64,000 bases of DNA from positions 1-64,000 of the forward strand of contig JAJDXS010000016.1 in assembly GCA_022823145.1 (NCBI GenBank). Direction: 5' to 3'. The translations under genes and the position numbers were made by a program. Under the pieces are notes generated by a model. The model did no database searches. It saw only the letters and a list, made by a program, of their open reading frames with translations, and was not told the origin of the DNA. Numbering within the stretch: position 1 is the stretch's first letter; every line of letters begins with the position of its first letter. Below are positions 35,431 through 44,613 of this stretch, piece by piece. Source of the DNA: Gemmatimonadota bacterium (GTDB taxonomy: Bacteria; Gemmatimonadota; Gemmatimonadetes; Longimicrobiales; Gaopeijiaceae).

Positions 35431-36342
35431 ATGCCAGAGGACTCGCGGAGCGTCCCGGTGAGCCACTCCTGGCGACCCATCGACGATCTCCCCGAAGACT
35501 GGCGAAGGCTCGTCGACTCTGATCTCCACCAGGTGGCCGACTACTGGAGGGAGAGCCGCGAAGAGCTTGGCGCAGAGGGAGCCGTCGCCGATTTCAACGA
35601 GCGCTTGAAGCGCGAGTGGGCGATCGAGACGGGGCTGATCGAACGGGTTTACAGGCTGACTCGCGGCACGACCGAAGTCCTGATCGAGCACGGCCTGCGC
35701 GAGGAGTTGATCCCGTCTTCGGCCACGGACAGGGACCCGGCGCTCGTCTTCGACATGATCCAGGACCATGCCGCCGCGGTGGACGGGCTCTTCGACTTCG
35801 TGAAGCAGGAGCGCCGGTTGTCGACCAGCTATGTCAAGGAACTCCATGCGGTACTTCTGGCCAACCAGGCGACCGCAAGCGCCCGGGACGTCTTCGGGCG
35901 TCGCGTGGAAATGCCGTTGACGAGAGGCGACTACAGGAAGCGACCGAACAACCCTGTGCGGTCGGACGGTCTGGTGCACGAGTACTGTCCCCCGGAGCAG
36001 GTGGCGTCGGAAATGGAGCGGCTGCTCGCGATGCATCTGGAGCATGAGGAGCGGGAAGTGGCGCCCGAGGTCGAAGCCGCCTGGCTTCATCATCGGTTCG
36101 TACAGATCCATCCCTTTCAGGACGGCAACGGCCGCGTCGCCCGCGCGCTGGCGACGCTGGTAGTGATCCGCGCCGGGTGGTTTCCGCTAGTGGTGACGGA
36201 TGCCGGTCGGCCGGATTACATCGATGCTCTGGAGCTGGCGGATGCAGGCAACCTTCGGCCGCTGGTGCGCCTGTTCGCCGGCATTCAGAGGCGCTCGTTC
36301 GAGGAAGCGATCAGGATCGCGCGCGACGCGACGGCCGGTTGA
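35431..36342 (+). CDS. Fic-domain AMP-transferase (AMPylator-like) protein
   Basis: 303 aa from ATG 35431. The catalytic Fic motif H-x-F-x-x-G-N-G-R is complete: IHPFQDGNGRVARAL, residues about 228-242. The flap and target-dock region (GDYRKRPNNPVRSDGLVHEYCPPEQVASEMERL) is typical of this Fic/DOC branch, and the N-terminal region EWAIETGLIERVYRLTRG also matches relatives. Fic proteins transfer AMP or a related group to hydroxyls of target proteins. No antitoxin gene is adjacent, and I cannot place the inhibitory S/T-x3-E-G/N motif. The 3' end overlaps the convergent DoxX-like frame by 32 bases. Confidence 0.85.
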   Translation: MPEDSRSVPVSHSWRPIDDLPEDWRRLVDSDLHQVADYWRESREELGAEGAVADFNERLKREWAIETGLIERVYRLTRGTTEVLIEHGLREELIPSSATDRDPALVFDMIQDHAAAVDGLFDFVKQERRLSTSYVKELHAVLLANQATASARDVFGRRVEMPLTRGDYRKRPNNPVRSDGLVHEYCPPEQVASEMERLLAMHLEHEEREVAPEVEAAWLHHRFVQIHPFQDGNGRVARALATLVVIRAGWFPLVVTDAGRPDYIDALELADAGNLRPLVRLFAGIQRRSFEEAIRIARDATAG

Positions 36343-36865
36343 CCGGTTGACGGGTCCGGCAGCGGGTGTCCCATTCGAGCATCGCGGTGTCCCTGCCCAT
36401 TTCTGCGGGACCGGATCTCATCGTCGTCGGGGCCGGCCGATGGGCCCCGTGTCCCATCGAAGCATGGCCGTGACCCGCGTCATCCCCGCGGAACCACGCG
36501 GGCCGCAGGATCATCAATAGACAGATCAGGACCGTTATCGAGGCCGGCAGAGCGCCGACAAGGAAGAAGATGTCGGTCAGGATGATGTTGCCGACGACCG
36601 GCAGAAGAACAAGTGCGCCGAGCAGGGAGGTCCGCGGCCAGATCAGCAGCAGTCCGCCGCCGATCTCCACCAGGGCGATGATCGTTCCGTAGATGGAGGA
36701 GAATCCGAAGTAATACCAGGTCAGCCAGAACCCGCTGACTTCGCCCATCGGCCGCGTGAGCTCCGAGTCCAGCACCGTGAACTGGGATCCGGTCAGCTTC
36801 GCGAAGCCGTAGGCGATCATGATTACCGCCGCCAGCCATCTGGCGACACGAACGCGCCTGCTCAT
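36311..36865 (-). CDS. DoxX-like membrane protein
   Basis: 184 aa with four transmembrane helices (WLAAVIMIAYGFAKLTG, YFGFSSIYGTIIALVEIGGGLLLIW, LLGALVLLPVVGNIILTDIFFLVG, ITVLICLLMILRPAWF). The layout fits DoxX/DoxD-like proteins. The last 50 residues are not part of the domain: they are encoded by the intergenic repeat (36369-36408) and its surroundings, and overlap the fic gene, so the natural end may have been extended by repeat insertion. It follows fhs by 10 bases and may be co-transcribed with it. Confidence 0.65.
   Translation of the reverse strand: MSRRVRVARWLAAVIMIAYGFAKLTGSQFTVLDSELTRPMGEVSGFWLTWYYFGFSSIYGTIIALVEIGGGLLLIWPRTSLLGALVLLPVVGNIILTDIFFLVGALPASITVLICLLMILRPAWFRGDDAGHGHASMGHGAHRPAPTTMRSGPAEMGRDTAMLEWDTRCRTRQPVNRPSRRARS
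36369..36408. repeat. dispersed 40-bp intergenic repeat, copy 2
   Basis: TCCCATTCGAGCAT at the left, GTCCCTGC in the middle and TTTCTGCGG at the right match 10288-10327 at 32 of 40 positions. A partial further copy (GTCCCATCGAAGCATGG) starts near 36450. Here the block lies inside the 3' end of the DoxX-like frame and just after the fic stop. Confidence 0.55.
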
Positions 36866-36875
36866 GCGTGCCCCC

Positions 36876-38543
36876 CTACATCAGCCCGGAGATCACCCCG
36901 TCCTCGTCGATCGTCATGTTGAGCGAGGCCGGCCTGGCCGCCAGCCCCGGCATCGTCATGATCGAGCCGGTCTTCACCACCACGAAGCCCGCGCCGGCCG
37001 ACGGCGTGACCTCGCGGACGGTGATCCGGAAGCCGCGCGGGCGCCCCAGCAGCGCCGGGTTGTCCGAGAACGAGTACTGCGTCTTCGCGATGCAGACGGG
37101 GGCGTTGGCCAGGCCGAACGACTCGAGGCGCTCGAGTTCTCCGGGTACGGCGGGCGCGAAGTCCACTCCCGACGCACCGTAGATCTCGGTCGCTACGGTT
37201 TCGATCTTCTCCCTTAGCGGCATCTTGTCGGGATAGAGGGGCCGGAAGTCGGCATCCCCGCTGTTGGCGATCTCCCAGACCGCGTCGGCCAGGTCGACGC
37301 ACCCCTCGCCGCCGCCGCCGTGCGGGTCGGCCTCCACGGCACGGATCCCGCGCGCCGCGCAGCCGTCCAGGACGGCCGCGACCTCGGCGGGCGTGTCGCT
37401 GGCGAACCGGTTGAGCGCGACCACCGCCGGGACGCCGAACTTCGCTACGTTCTCGACATGGCCGTAAAGGTTCTCGAGGCCGCGCCCGAGCGCCTCCACG
37501 TCCTCGTTCGCGAGACTGTCCTTCGACGCTCCCCCATTCATCTTGAGCGCGCGGATCGTCGCGACGATTGCGACGGCATCGGGGCTGAGCCCGCCAAGGC
37601 GACACTTGATATCAAAGAACTTCTCGGCCCCCAGGTCGGCACCGAACCCCGCCTCTGTCACCACGATGTCACCGAGCTTGAGCCCCGCGCGGGTCGCGAT
37701 GAGCGAGTTGCAGCCGTGGGCGATGTTGGCGAACGGTCCCCCGTGGATGAACGTCGGCGTGCCGCCCAGCGTCTGCACGAGGTTGGGGTGCAGCGCGTCA
37801 CGCATGAGGATGGTCATCGCCCTGTGCGCGCCGATGTCGCGGCAGCGCACCGGATCGCGGCTTCGCGTGTACCCGATGATGATGTTGCCCAGCCGCTGCT
37901 CCAGGTCGGCCAGGTCGCGGGCGAGACAGAAGATCGCCATGACCTCGGACGCGGCCGTGATCATGAAGCCGTCCTCGCGCGGGATCCCGCCAAAGGGTCC
38001 GCCCAGGCCGACAATCACGTTGCGCAGCGCCCGGTCGTTCATGTCGACGGCGCGTCCCCAAGTGATGCGGCGGTGGTCCAGCCCCGTGCTGTTGGGCCGG
38101 AACAGGTGGTTGTCCAGCATGGCCGACAGCAGCGAGTGCGCCGACGTGATCGCGTGAAAGTCGCCGGTGAAGTGGAGGTTGATGTCCTCCATCGGCACGA
38201 CCTGCGAGTAGCCCCCGCCGGCCGCCCCGCCCTTGATCCCGAACACGGGACCCAGCGACGCCTCGCGGATGCACAGCACTGGATTGCGCGCACGCAGGTT
38301 GAGGGCGTCGGCGAGTCCCACCGAAGTGGTCGTCTTGCCTTCGCCGGCAGCGGTCGGGCTGCACCCGGTCACCAGCACCAGCCTGGCGCCGCGGTCCGGC
38401 CGCGCCTGCACCACGTCGAGGGGGACCTTGGCCTTGTAGTGGCCGTACTGCAGAATCTCGTCTTCACCGAGGCCGACCTTGGCGGCGATCCCGGCGATGG
38501 GCTTCATTTCGTGAGCTTGTGCGATTTCAATGTCGGAGCGCAT
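36876..38543 (-). CDS. fhs: formate--tetrahydrofolate ligase
   Basis: 555 aa from ATG 38543, normal for Fhs (about 557). The P-loop is AAGEGKTTTSVGLADAL, and family blocks include GPVFGIKGGAAGGGYSQVVPMEDINLHFTGD, GGPFANIAHGCNSL and EAGFGADLGAEKF. It makes 10-formyl-THF from formate, THF and ATP in the cytoplasm. The formate dehydrogenase genes lie just beyond the next gene, so formate is handled both oxidatively and by assimilation here. A folate riboswitch was looked for in the leader and not seen. Confidence 0.95.
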   Translation of the reverse strand: MRSDIEIAQAHEMKPIAGIAAKVGLGEDEILQYGHYKAKVPLDVVQARPDRGARLVLVTGCSPTAAGEGKTTTSVGLADALNLRARNPVLCIREASLGPVFGIKGGAAGGGYSQVVPMEDINLHFTGDFHAITSAHSLLSAMLDNHLFRPNSTGLDHRRITWGRAVDMNDRALRNVIVGLGGPFGGIPREDGFMITAASEVMAIFCLARDLADLEQRLGNIIIGYTRSRDPVRCRDIGAHRAMTILMRDALHPNLVQTLGGTPTFIHGGPFANIAHGCNSLIATRAGLKLGDIVVTEAGFGADLGAEKFFDIKCRLGGLSPDAVAIVATIRALKMNGGASKDSLANEDVEALGRGLENLYGHVENVAKFGVPAVVALNRFASDTPAEVAAVLDGCAARGIRAVEADPHGGGGEGCVDLADAVWEIANSGDADFRPLYPDKMPLREKIETVATEIYGASGVDFAPAVPGELERLESFGLANAPVCIAKTQYSFSDNPALLGRPRGFRITVREVTPSAGAGFVVVKTGSIMTMPGLAARPASLNMTIDEDGVISGLM

Positions 38544-38680
38544 GGGGGTCCTGTGGGGGATGCGGGATTGGGGAGAGTCGCGGCAGGGCAAAACGCGCCC
38601 GAAGTCTGGGGAAGAACGGCCGCGCGAGGCAAGGTTGGGGCGGCGGCGGGCCCATCGTACAACTCCAGGCCACCGGGGAG

Positions 38681-38694
38681 CGTCACAGGTGACG
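38681..38694. promoter_or_regulatory. perfect 14-bp dyad between fhs and a divergent propeller gene
   Basis: CGTCAC-AG-GTGACG lies in the 209-base divergent promoter region, 59 bp from the propeller start. It could be an operator for a dimeric regulator; the GTCAC/GTGAC arms recall CRP/FNR-type half-sites but do not match a standard consensus with its usual spacing. Confidence 0.35.
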
Positions 38695-38752
38695 TGGGGA
38701 AGGGCGGGGCAACAGAGGAATCACGCACTCACATGGCAATGAGGGACATCCC

Positions 38753-39910
38753 ATGCATTTTGCAACCCGAGCCGCAGGTATCCCTGCCATGGTCATCGGC
38801 GTGTTGCTCACTACAGTCACCCTTCCGGCCGATGCCCAACAGCGCAATGACCCTCTCGTCCGCGTCGACACCCTGAATGACGGACGGATCGTCGTATCCA
38901 ACCCGGATTCTCCTCCGACCGGCGCGCAAGGGACCCCCAGGCTCGTCGAAGTGTTGCGCATCGGTTCGCTGGACGGCGCCTGCGACGCGTTTGGCGACGT
39001 GAACTCGCTGGCGGTGGACGCCGACGGCCGCATCTACGTGGCCGATCGGCAGGCGAGCGCGATTCGCGTGTTTTCCCCCCGGGGCGAGTGCGTGAGGACC
39101 TTCGGGCGGTCCGGCGAAGGACCCGGGGAGTTTCGCTGGCTGGCCGGCATCACCTGGCAGCCCCCCGGCTACCTGTGGGCGATCGACGCGATCCGGGACC
39201 GCTTCACGGTCTTCGACTCACTCGGAACGGTTCTGGCTACGCACCCCCTGGAACTGGGCCGATCAGCCAGCCTGCCGTGGCCCATGTGGGTCGATGCCGA
39301 GCGGAGTCTCCACCTGTGGCTGCCCTCCTCCCGCAGCATCGTGAAGTACGGCGTCGGTCCGGGGCTGGATTCTCTGGCGGGCTTCCAGGTGCCCGAGATT
39401 ACTCAGGAGATGTACACGACACGGTCCGGCGGCATCACGGCACAATCCCCGATTCCGTATTCCCCGGACATCCGGTGGACCGTGGGCCCGACCGGGAATA
39501 TCTGGCTGGCCGACAACTCCGTATTCGCCCTTCACGAAACCACCTACGGCGGGGACACTCTGCGCACCCTGGAGTTGGACCGCCGGGCGCCGAGGCTGGA
39601 GGGTCGGGAAAGGGACAGTCTGGCTGCCGTAACGGGAATCGCGGCGCGCAGGCTGCCGGCGCGGAAGACCGTTCTCGAATGGATTCACTCAGCCACAGAT
39701 GGGTGGGTCTGGGTCCAGACGCACAGGCAAGTCATTCGGGCGTGGGACGTCTTTGACGAGCGCGGCCGCTACCGGGGCCGCGTAACCCCGCCCGTGCCGA
39801 TCGAGCGGACCCCCTTCCCGGTGTTCGGCACGGGTACGGTCACCGGCGTGACGTTGGGAGAACTGGACGAGCCCTACGTGGTCCAACTCCGCGTCGTTCC
39901 CGCTCGGTGA
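38753..39910 (+). CDS. secreted 6-bladed beta-propeller protein
   Basis: 385 aa with a signal peptide ending LPADAQQ. The propeller pattern is clear: LAVDADGRIYVADRQASAIRVFSPRGECVRTFGRSGEGPGEFRWL, then TVGPTGNIWLADNSVFALHE. It carries the same GEGPGEF signature as the three propellers at 5231-8899 but is not a close copy. It is divergent from fhs. No enzymatic motif; function unknown. Confidence 0.75.
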   Translation: MHFATRAAGIPAMVIGVLLTTVTLPADAQQRNDPLVRVDTLNDGRIVVSNPDSPPTGAQGTPRLVEVLRIGSLDGACDAFGDVNSLAVDADGRIYVADRQASAIRVFSPRGECVRTFGRSGEGPGEFRWLAGITWQPPGYLWAIDAIRDRFTVFDSLGTVLATHPLELGRSASLPWPMWVDAERSLHLWLPSSRSIVKYGVGPGLDSLAGFQVPEITQEMYTTRSGGITAQSPIPYSPDIRWTVGPTGNIWLADNSVFALHETTYGGDTLRTLELDRRAPRLEGRERDSLAAVTGIAARRLPARKTVLEWIHSATDGWVWVQTHRQVIRAWDVFDERGRYRGRVTPPVPIERTPFPVFGTGTVTGVTLGELDEPYVVQLRVVPAR

Positions 39911-39950
39911 GCGCTCCGCCGCAACTAAGCCCGCTCCTCGGCCCAGCACC

Positions 39951-39987
39951 GTAAACAACAGTTTACATTCTGTCAACTACGGTTTAC
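39951..39987. terminator. AT-rich hairpin and direct repeat after fdhA
   Basis: GTAAAC-AACA-GTTTAC (39951-39966) is a hairpin with 6-bp arms. GTTTAC recurs at 39982-39987, overlapping the fdhA TAA. Located between convergent genes. No clear T-tract is present, so it may be a weak terminator or a protein-binding site. Confidence 0.35.
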
Positions 39988-42773
39988 AAGACGGGTGCTC
40001 CCAGCGGCGACCCCGCCCCCACCTGCCCCAGCGCCGGCGGCGGCCCCACCGGCTTCAGCGCCACCGGACACGCCTTCAGCGCCGCGGTCTGCGTCACAGG
40101 GTCGTACCCGCCCCCGGTCAGCACGTTCACCGGCACGTCCTCGAAGGCGAACGACGCGAACACCGTCCCCTTCGGCGACTTCGGGGTCGCGCGCACCTTC
40201 ACGTGCAGACACCCGCGCGGGTTGCTCATCTCGGCCCAGCCGCCGTCCTCCAGCCCCAGCCGCGCCAGGTCGTCGGGGTGCACCTCCAGCGTCTCCTCCG
40301 ACAGCAGGTAGTCGATCCCGTCCGACCGCCCGGTCTGCGTCCGTGTATGGTACTGCGGCAGCCGCCGGCCGGTGGTCAGCCACATCGGATACTCATCCGA
40401 AATGGTCTCCTCGGGGTCGCGGTACTCCAGCATCTTGAAGATCCCGCGCCCGTTCTCGAAGCGCTTCTCGTGCAGCCGGGGCGTCCCGGGGTGATCGCGC
40501 GTCGGCACGGGCCACTGGTACTCGCCCCGGTCGATCCGGTCCCAGTCGAGGCCGTTGTAGAGGGGTGAGAGGGCGCAGAGCTCGTTGAAGACCTCCCTGG
40601 CGGACCCGAAATCGAAGCCTTGCCAGCCCATTCGCCGGGCGAGCTGCGAGAGGATCCACCAGTCGGGCTTCGCTTCGCCTGGCGGCGGCACTGCAGCGCG
40701 CAACCGCTGGACGCGGCGCTCGGTGTTGGTGCAGACGCCGTCGGTCTCGGCCCAGGCCGTGGCCGGGAACACCACGTCGGCCACCTTCGCCGTCTCGGTC
40801 ATGAAGATGTCGATCACGACCAGGCAGTCCAGGCTCTTGAGCGCGTGCTCGCAGTGGTGGCGGTCCGGGTCGGTGACCAGCGTGTTCTCGCCGTCGATGA
40901 TCATCGCGTGGATGCCGTCGCCGCACAGGTCCAGCGCCGTGACCTTGGTCATGCCCGTCTCCAGGTCGACCTTGCGCCCGTACGCCTTGTGGAACTTCTC
41001 CTGGTGGGCGGGATCGGTGACGGTCTGGAAGCCGGGGTAGTTGTTCGGCAGCGCGCCCGCATCGCCGGCGCCCTGGATGTTGTTCTGCCCGCGCATGGGG
41101 TTCACCCCCGTGCCCTCGCGGCCCAGGTTGCCGGTCATCAGGGCCAGGTTGCAGAGGCTCTGGACGTTGTCGACGCCGCAGATGTGCTCGGTGATGCCGA
41201 CGGTGTAGTAGATCGCGCCCCGGTCCGCGCCGCCGTAGAGCAGCGCCGCCTTCTCGATGTCCGCCGGGTCGCACTCGCAGATCTCGGCCGCCCACTCGGG
41301 GGTGTACTGCGCGACATGCTGCATGAAGTCCTCGCCGTGGGCCGTGCGGGCACCCACGAACTCCTCGTTCACCAGTCCCTCGCGGACGATCACGTGCGCC
41401 ATCGCCAGCAGCAGCGAGACGTCGGACCCCACGCGCAGCGGCAGGTGCACGTCGGCGAACTCGGCCAGCCCGATCCGCCTCGGGTCCGCGACGATCATCT
41501 TCGCCCCGCGCGCGAGCGCGCGCTTGAGCCGCGTGGCCGCCACCGGATGGCACTCGGTCATGTTGGTGCCGATGCAGAAGATCACATCGGGCTTGTCCAT
41601 GTCGGCGAGTGGGTTCGACATCGCCCCTCTTCCGATGGTTGCCGCCAGACCGGCGACTGTGGGGGCGTGTCAGGCACGGCTGCAGTTGTCGATGTGATTC
41701 GTCCCGAATCCCGCCCGGATGAAGCGCTGCATCATGTAGGCGGCCTCGTGGGGCGCGCGTCCGGAGGCGATTCCGTACACGGCGCGGCGCCCGTGGTCCT
41801 TCACCACCTTGTTGAGCTTCCCGGCGGCGAAGTCCAGCGCCTCGTCCCACGACGCGGGGCGCAGCTCCCCGGTCTCGTCGTCGCGGACGAAGGGGGTGGC
41901 GAGCCGGTCGGGATGATGCACGAAATCGAACGCGAACTGGCCCTTCACACAGAGCGAACCCTCGTTGGCCGGCCCGTCCATCGCGGGAAGGATGCCGACG
42001 ATCTTCTCGCCGCGCGTCATGACATCGACCGAGCAGCCGACGCCGCAGTAGGGACAGATCGTGCGCGTGGTCTCGGTTTCGCCGGGGACGTCCCTGTTGG
42101 CCAGCGCCTTGAGATCGCCGAGCGCGCCGGTGGGGCACGTCTGGATGCACTGCCCGCAGAAGGTGCACGCCGAGTCCTTGAGCAGGCCGCCGAACTCGGT
42201 GGTGATCTGTGTGTGAAAGCCCCGATTCATGACCGAGATCGCGTAGTCGCCCTCCTGCTCGGCGCACACGCGCACGCAGCGGTAGCACGAGATGCAGTTC
42301 TCGTAGTCGCGCTTGATGAAGGGGTTGTCGTCGTCGGGCCGGCTCGTGCCCGAAAGCGCGCCCTGGAACCGGCCCGTGCGGGCGTCGTAGCGGTCGAGCA
42401 GGTCGGCCATCTCCTGCGAAGCGTAGCCGTGCATCGGGTCGACATCGGTGTCGCGGTTCTCCGACGCGACCATCTCCATGAGGATGCGCCGCTGCACCTC
42501 GAGCGCGGCCGTGCGGGTGCGCACTCGCATCCCGGGCTGGGCCTCCATTGTACACGACGCCACCGGATTGCGCGCGCCCTCCAGCTCGACCACGCAGAGC
42601 CGGCAGCCTCCGAAGGGCTCGAGGCGGGGGTCGTAGCACAGCGTCGGGATTTCCCTGCCGTGGCGCTCCGCGACTTCGTACAGGGTCTCGCCGCTTGAGA
42701 AGGTGACCTTCTCTCCGTCCAGCGTCAGGGTCAGCGCGGTACCGTTTGTCGAGGGGGAGCCGTTTTGCTTCAT
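39984..42773 (-). CDS. fdhA: NAD-dependent formate dehydrogenase catalytic subunit, selenoprotein (Sec at residue 368)
   Basis: 929 aa when UGA (41672-41670) is decoded as Sec. Residues 1-90: [2Fe-2S] domain (CYDPRLEPFGGCRLC). Residues about 140-220: two [4Fe-4S] ferredoxin motifs (CISCYRCVRVC; CTFCGQCIQTC). Then the molybdopterin domain with its own [4Fe-4S] ligands CPYCGVGC. The active site reads NCSRA-Sec-HAPTVAGL, matching E. coli FdhF ARV-Sec-HGPSVAGL. Downstream of UGA the frame continues (GRGAMSNPLADMDKPDVIF) to TAA with the cofactor-binding C-terminal domain. It oxidises formate to CO2 at a Mo(W)-bis-MGD centre. The gene is 6 bases after the diaphorase subunit and has fdhD and mobAB divergently beyond it. 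Conceptual translation would otherwise report two broken genes. Confidence 0.95.
41641..41672 (-). promoter_or_regulatory. SECIS element of fdhA
   Basis: On the minus strand, after UGA (41672-41670), GTCGCC (41657-41652) pairs with GGCGGC (41646-41641) around GGTCT (41651-41647). GGTC starts 18 nt after UGA, the same spacing and loop as in E. coli fdhF. Confidence 0.85.
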
Positions 42774-42779
42774 CGCCCT

Positions 42780-44456
42780 CTATCCTTTCTCTACATGCCT
42801 CCGAACGCGGTCCGGGAAATACCGGATCAGGCTCTCGGTCAAAAGTGGGGCAGCCTGGCCCAGTCCGCACGCGCTCGTCTTCTTCATGACTTCGTTCAGG
42901 TCGGTGACTTCGTCAACCCACGCCTCGACGGAGCGGGGTCCGTCACCCTCCAGACGCTCGACCAGGCGCTGCGTTCCGATCCGGCACGGGAAGCACTTGC
43001 CGCACGATTCCTCGGCGAAGAACTCCATGGATTCGCGGGTGACCCGGATCATGTCTCGGGAGTCGTCGAAGACCATGATCCCGCCTGCGCCCAGGAAGCT
43101 CCCCTTCGAGCGGATCGACGGCTCGTCGAGGCTGACGTCGAGGTCGGCGCCGGCCAGGAAGCCGCCCGAGAGGCCCGCCATCGTGACCGCCTGAATAGTG
43201 CGCCCGGGGAGCGGTCCACCGGCCAGGACGTGGAGCAGGTCCGGCAGCGGCAGCCCGATCGGCACCTCGTAGTTGCCCGGGCGCGCGATGTCGCCCGAGA
43301 GGCTGATCACCTTGGTGCCGGAGTGGTCCCCCAGACCGAGCCCGCGGTACCAGTCGGCGCCGTGGACCATGATCGGGGGCGCGGAGGCAAGGGTTTCGAC
43401 GTTGTTCACAACCGTGGGCAGGTTTTCGTAGCCGTGCGTGACGGGGAAGGGGGGGCGGTTGCGAGGGAAGGGGTGCGTGCCCTCGAGCGAGTTCAGCAGC
43501 GATGTCTCCTCACCGCAGATGTAGGCGCCGGCGCCGCGCCGCACCATCAGGTCGAACGCGAAGTCCGTGCCCAGAATCCCGTCGCCCAGCAGTCCCGCCG
43601 CCTCCGCCTCCGCGATCGCGCCTTCCAGGATGTCGAAGGTCTCGGGGTACTCGTAGCGGAGGTAGATGAAGCCGCGCACGGCACCCGTCGCATAGGCGGC
43701 GAGCGCCATCCCCTCGATGGTGCCGTGGGGGTCGTGGTCCATCAGCACCCTGTCCTTGAAGCAGCCGGGCTCGCCCTCGTCGGCGTTGCAGACGATCGTC
43801 TTCGGGCCGCCCGGCGCGTCGGCCACCGCCCGCCACTTCCGCCCGGTGGGGAACCCCGCGCCTCCGCGGCCCGCCAGCCCGCTCGCGTCGATCACGTCGA
43901 TCACTTCGCCGGGGGACATCGTGGCGACCGCCCGGGTAAGCCCCTCGTAGCCGCCATCGCTCCGGTATCCGGCCAGCGCGGCCCGGCCCGGATTGCGAAT
44001 CCCCGCAAACACGCACTCCTCCACGCCAGCGGGTGCCGGAGGCGGCAGCGGCGAAGGTCCGCTCACGAGCGTGCTCGCCGTCCGTCCGGTCAGCACTGTG
44101 CCGCCGTGGATCACGGGGACCGGCTGGTCGCAGCGGCCGGGGCAGGGCATGACGTGCGGGTCGTGGCCCGCCGCCCGCAGGCTCGCGATCAGGATTTCGG
44201 TGCCGCGCATGCTGCACACGGGGCCGTTGCAGACTCGCGGCCGGTTCAGGCCGCCGGCGTCCCGCGAGAAGTGATGGTAGAAGGTGACCGTGCCGAAGAG
44301 ATCGGCGATGGGGATCCGAAGCCCCTTCGAAACCGCCCGCAACGCCTCCTCCGAGAGGTGGCCGTCGCGCTCGTGGAAGTCATGGAGGAGGGGCAGCAGG
44401 GGTGCCGGCTCGTCCTTCCAGCGCGCCACGAGTTCAGCGTTGGTCGGGTCTGACAT
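42780..44456 (-). CDS. fdhB: formate dehydrogenase NAD-binding diaphorase subunit (NuoE-NuoF fusion)
   Basis: 558 aa from ATG 44456. The first 150 residues are a NuoE-type thioredoxin-like [2Fe-2S] domain (RVCNGPVCSMRG...PCPGRCDQPVPV). From about residue 180 follows NuoF: the FMN/NADH site (SGLAGRGGAGFPTGRKW, CNADEGEPGCFKDRVL, ICGEETSLLNSLEG), a SLBB-like part, and the [4Fe-4S] motif SCGKCFPCRIGTQRL. Together with FdhA this makes a soluble NAD+-reducing formate dehydrogenase. The gene lies upstream of fdhA in the same transcription unit. Confidence 0.92.
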   Translation of the reverse strand: MSDPTNAELVARWKDEPAPLLPLLHDFHERDGHLSEEALRAVSKGLRIPIADLFGTVTFYHHFSRDAGGLNRPRVCNGPVCSMRGTEILIASLRAAGHDPHVMPCPGRCDQPVPVIHGGTVLTGRTASTLVSGPSPLPPPAPAGVEECVFAGIRNPGRAALAGYRSDGGYEGLTRAVATMSPGEVIDVIDASGLAGRGGAGFPTGRKWRAVADAPGGPKTIVCNADEGEPGCFKDRVLMDHDPHGTIEGMALAAYATGAVRGFIYLRYEYPETFDILEGAIAEAEAAGLLGDGILGTDFAFDLMVRRGAGAYICGEETSLLNSLEGTHPFPRNRPPFPVTHGYENLPTVVNNVETLASAPPIMVHGADWYRGLGLGDHSGTKVISLSGDIARPGNYEVPIGLPLPDLLHVLAGGPLPGRTIQAVTMAGLSGGFLAGADLDVSLDEPSIRSKGSFLGAGGIMVFDDSRDMIRVTRESMEFFAEESCGKCFPCRIGTQRLVERLEGDGPRSVEAWVDEVTDLNEVMKKTSACGLGQAAPLLTESLIRYFPDRVRRHVEKG

Positions 44457-44488
44457 CGAGTGGCCGGGTTTCGGGTTCGAAGTGCGCC

Positions 44489-44507
44489 GTGGCGGAAAGT
44501 GCGCCAC
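44489..44507. promoter_or_regulatory. inverted repeat in the fdhB/fdhD divergent promoter region
   Basis: GTGGCG (44489-44494) and CGCCAC (44502-44507) are perfect arms 7 bp apart. GTGCGCC also occurs twice directly (44482 and 44499). The 157-bp region drives fdhBA leftward and fdhD-mobAB rightward, so a shared formate- or molybdate-responsive site is possible. No known consensus was matched. Confidence 0.35.
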
Positions 44508-44613
44508 AATAGATACAGGTATCGTAAACATTTGGCGAGTGCTGCGCGCGAGCGGCAGGCGCACTGTGAGAAGGACGGCGCGCGACGAATCCGGGGGTGC
44601 TCACGTGACAACC

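Noticed and set aside
38544-38752. Tetrahydrofolate riboswitch in the fhs leader
   Set aside because: No conserved folate-aptamer features seen by eye; only a short dyad.
41618-41672. Frameshift or two-gene reading of formate dehydrogenase
   Set aside because: Frame and family alignment are continuous through UGA, with SECIS at the expected place; one selenoprotein gene is the better reading.
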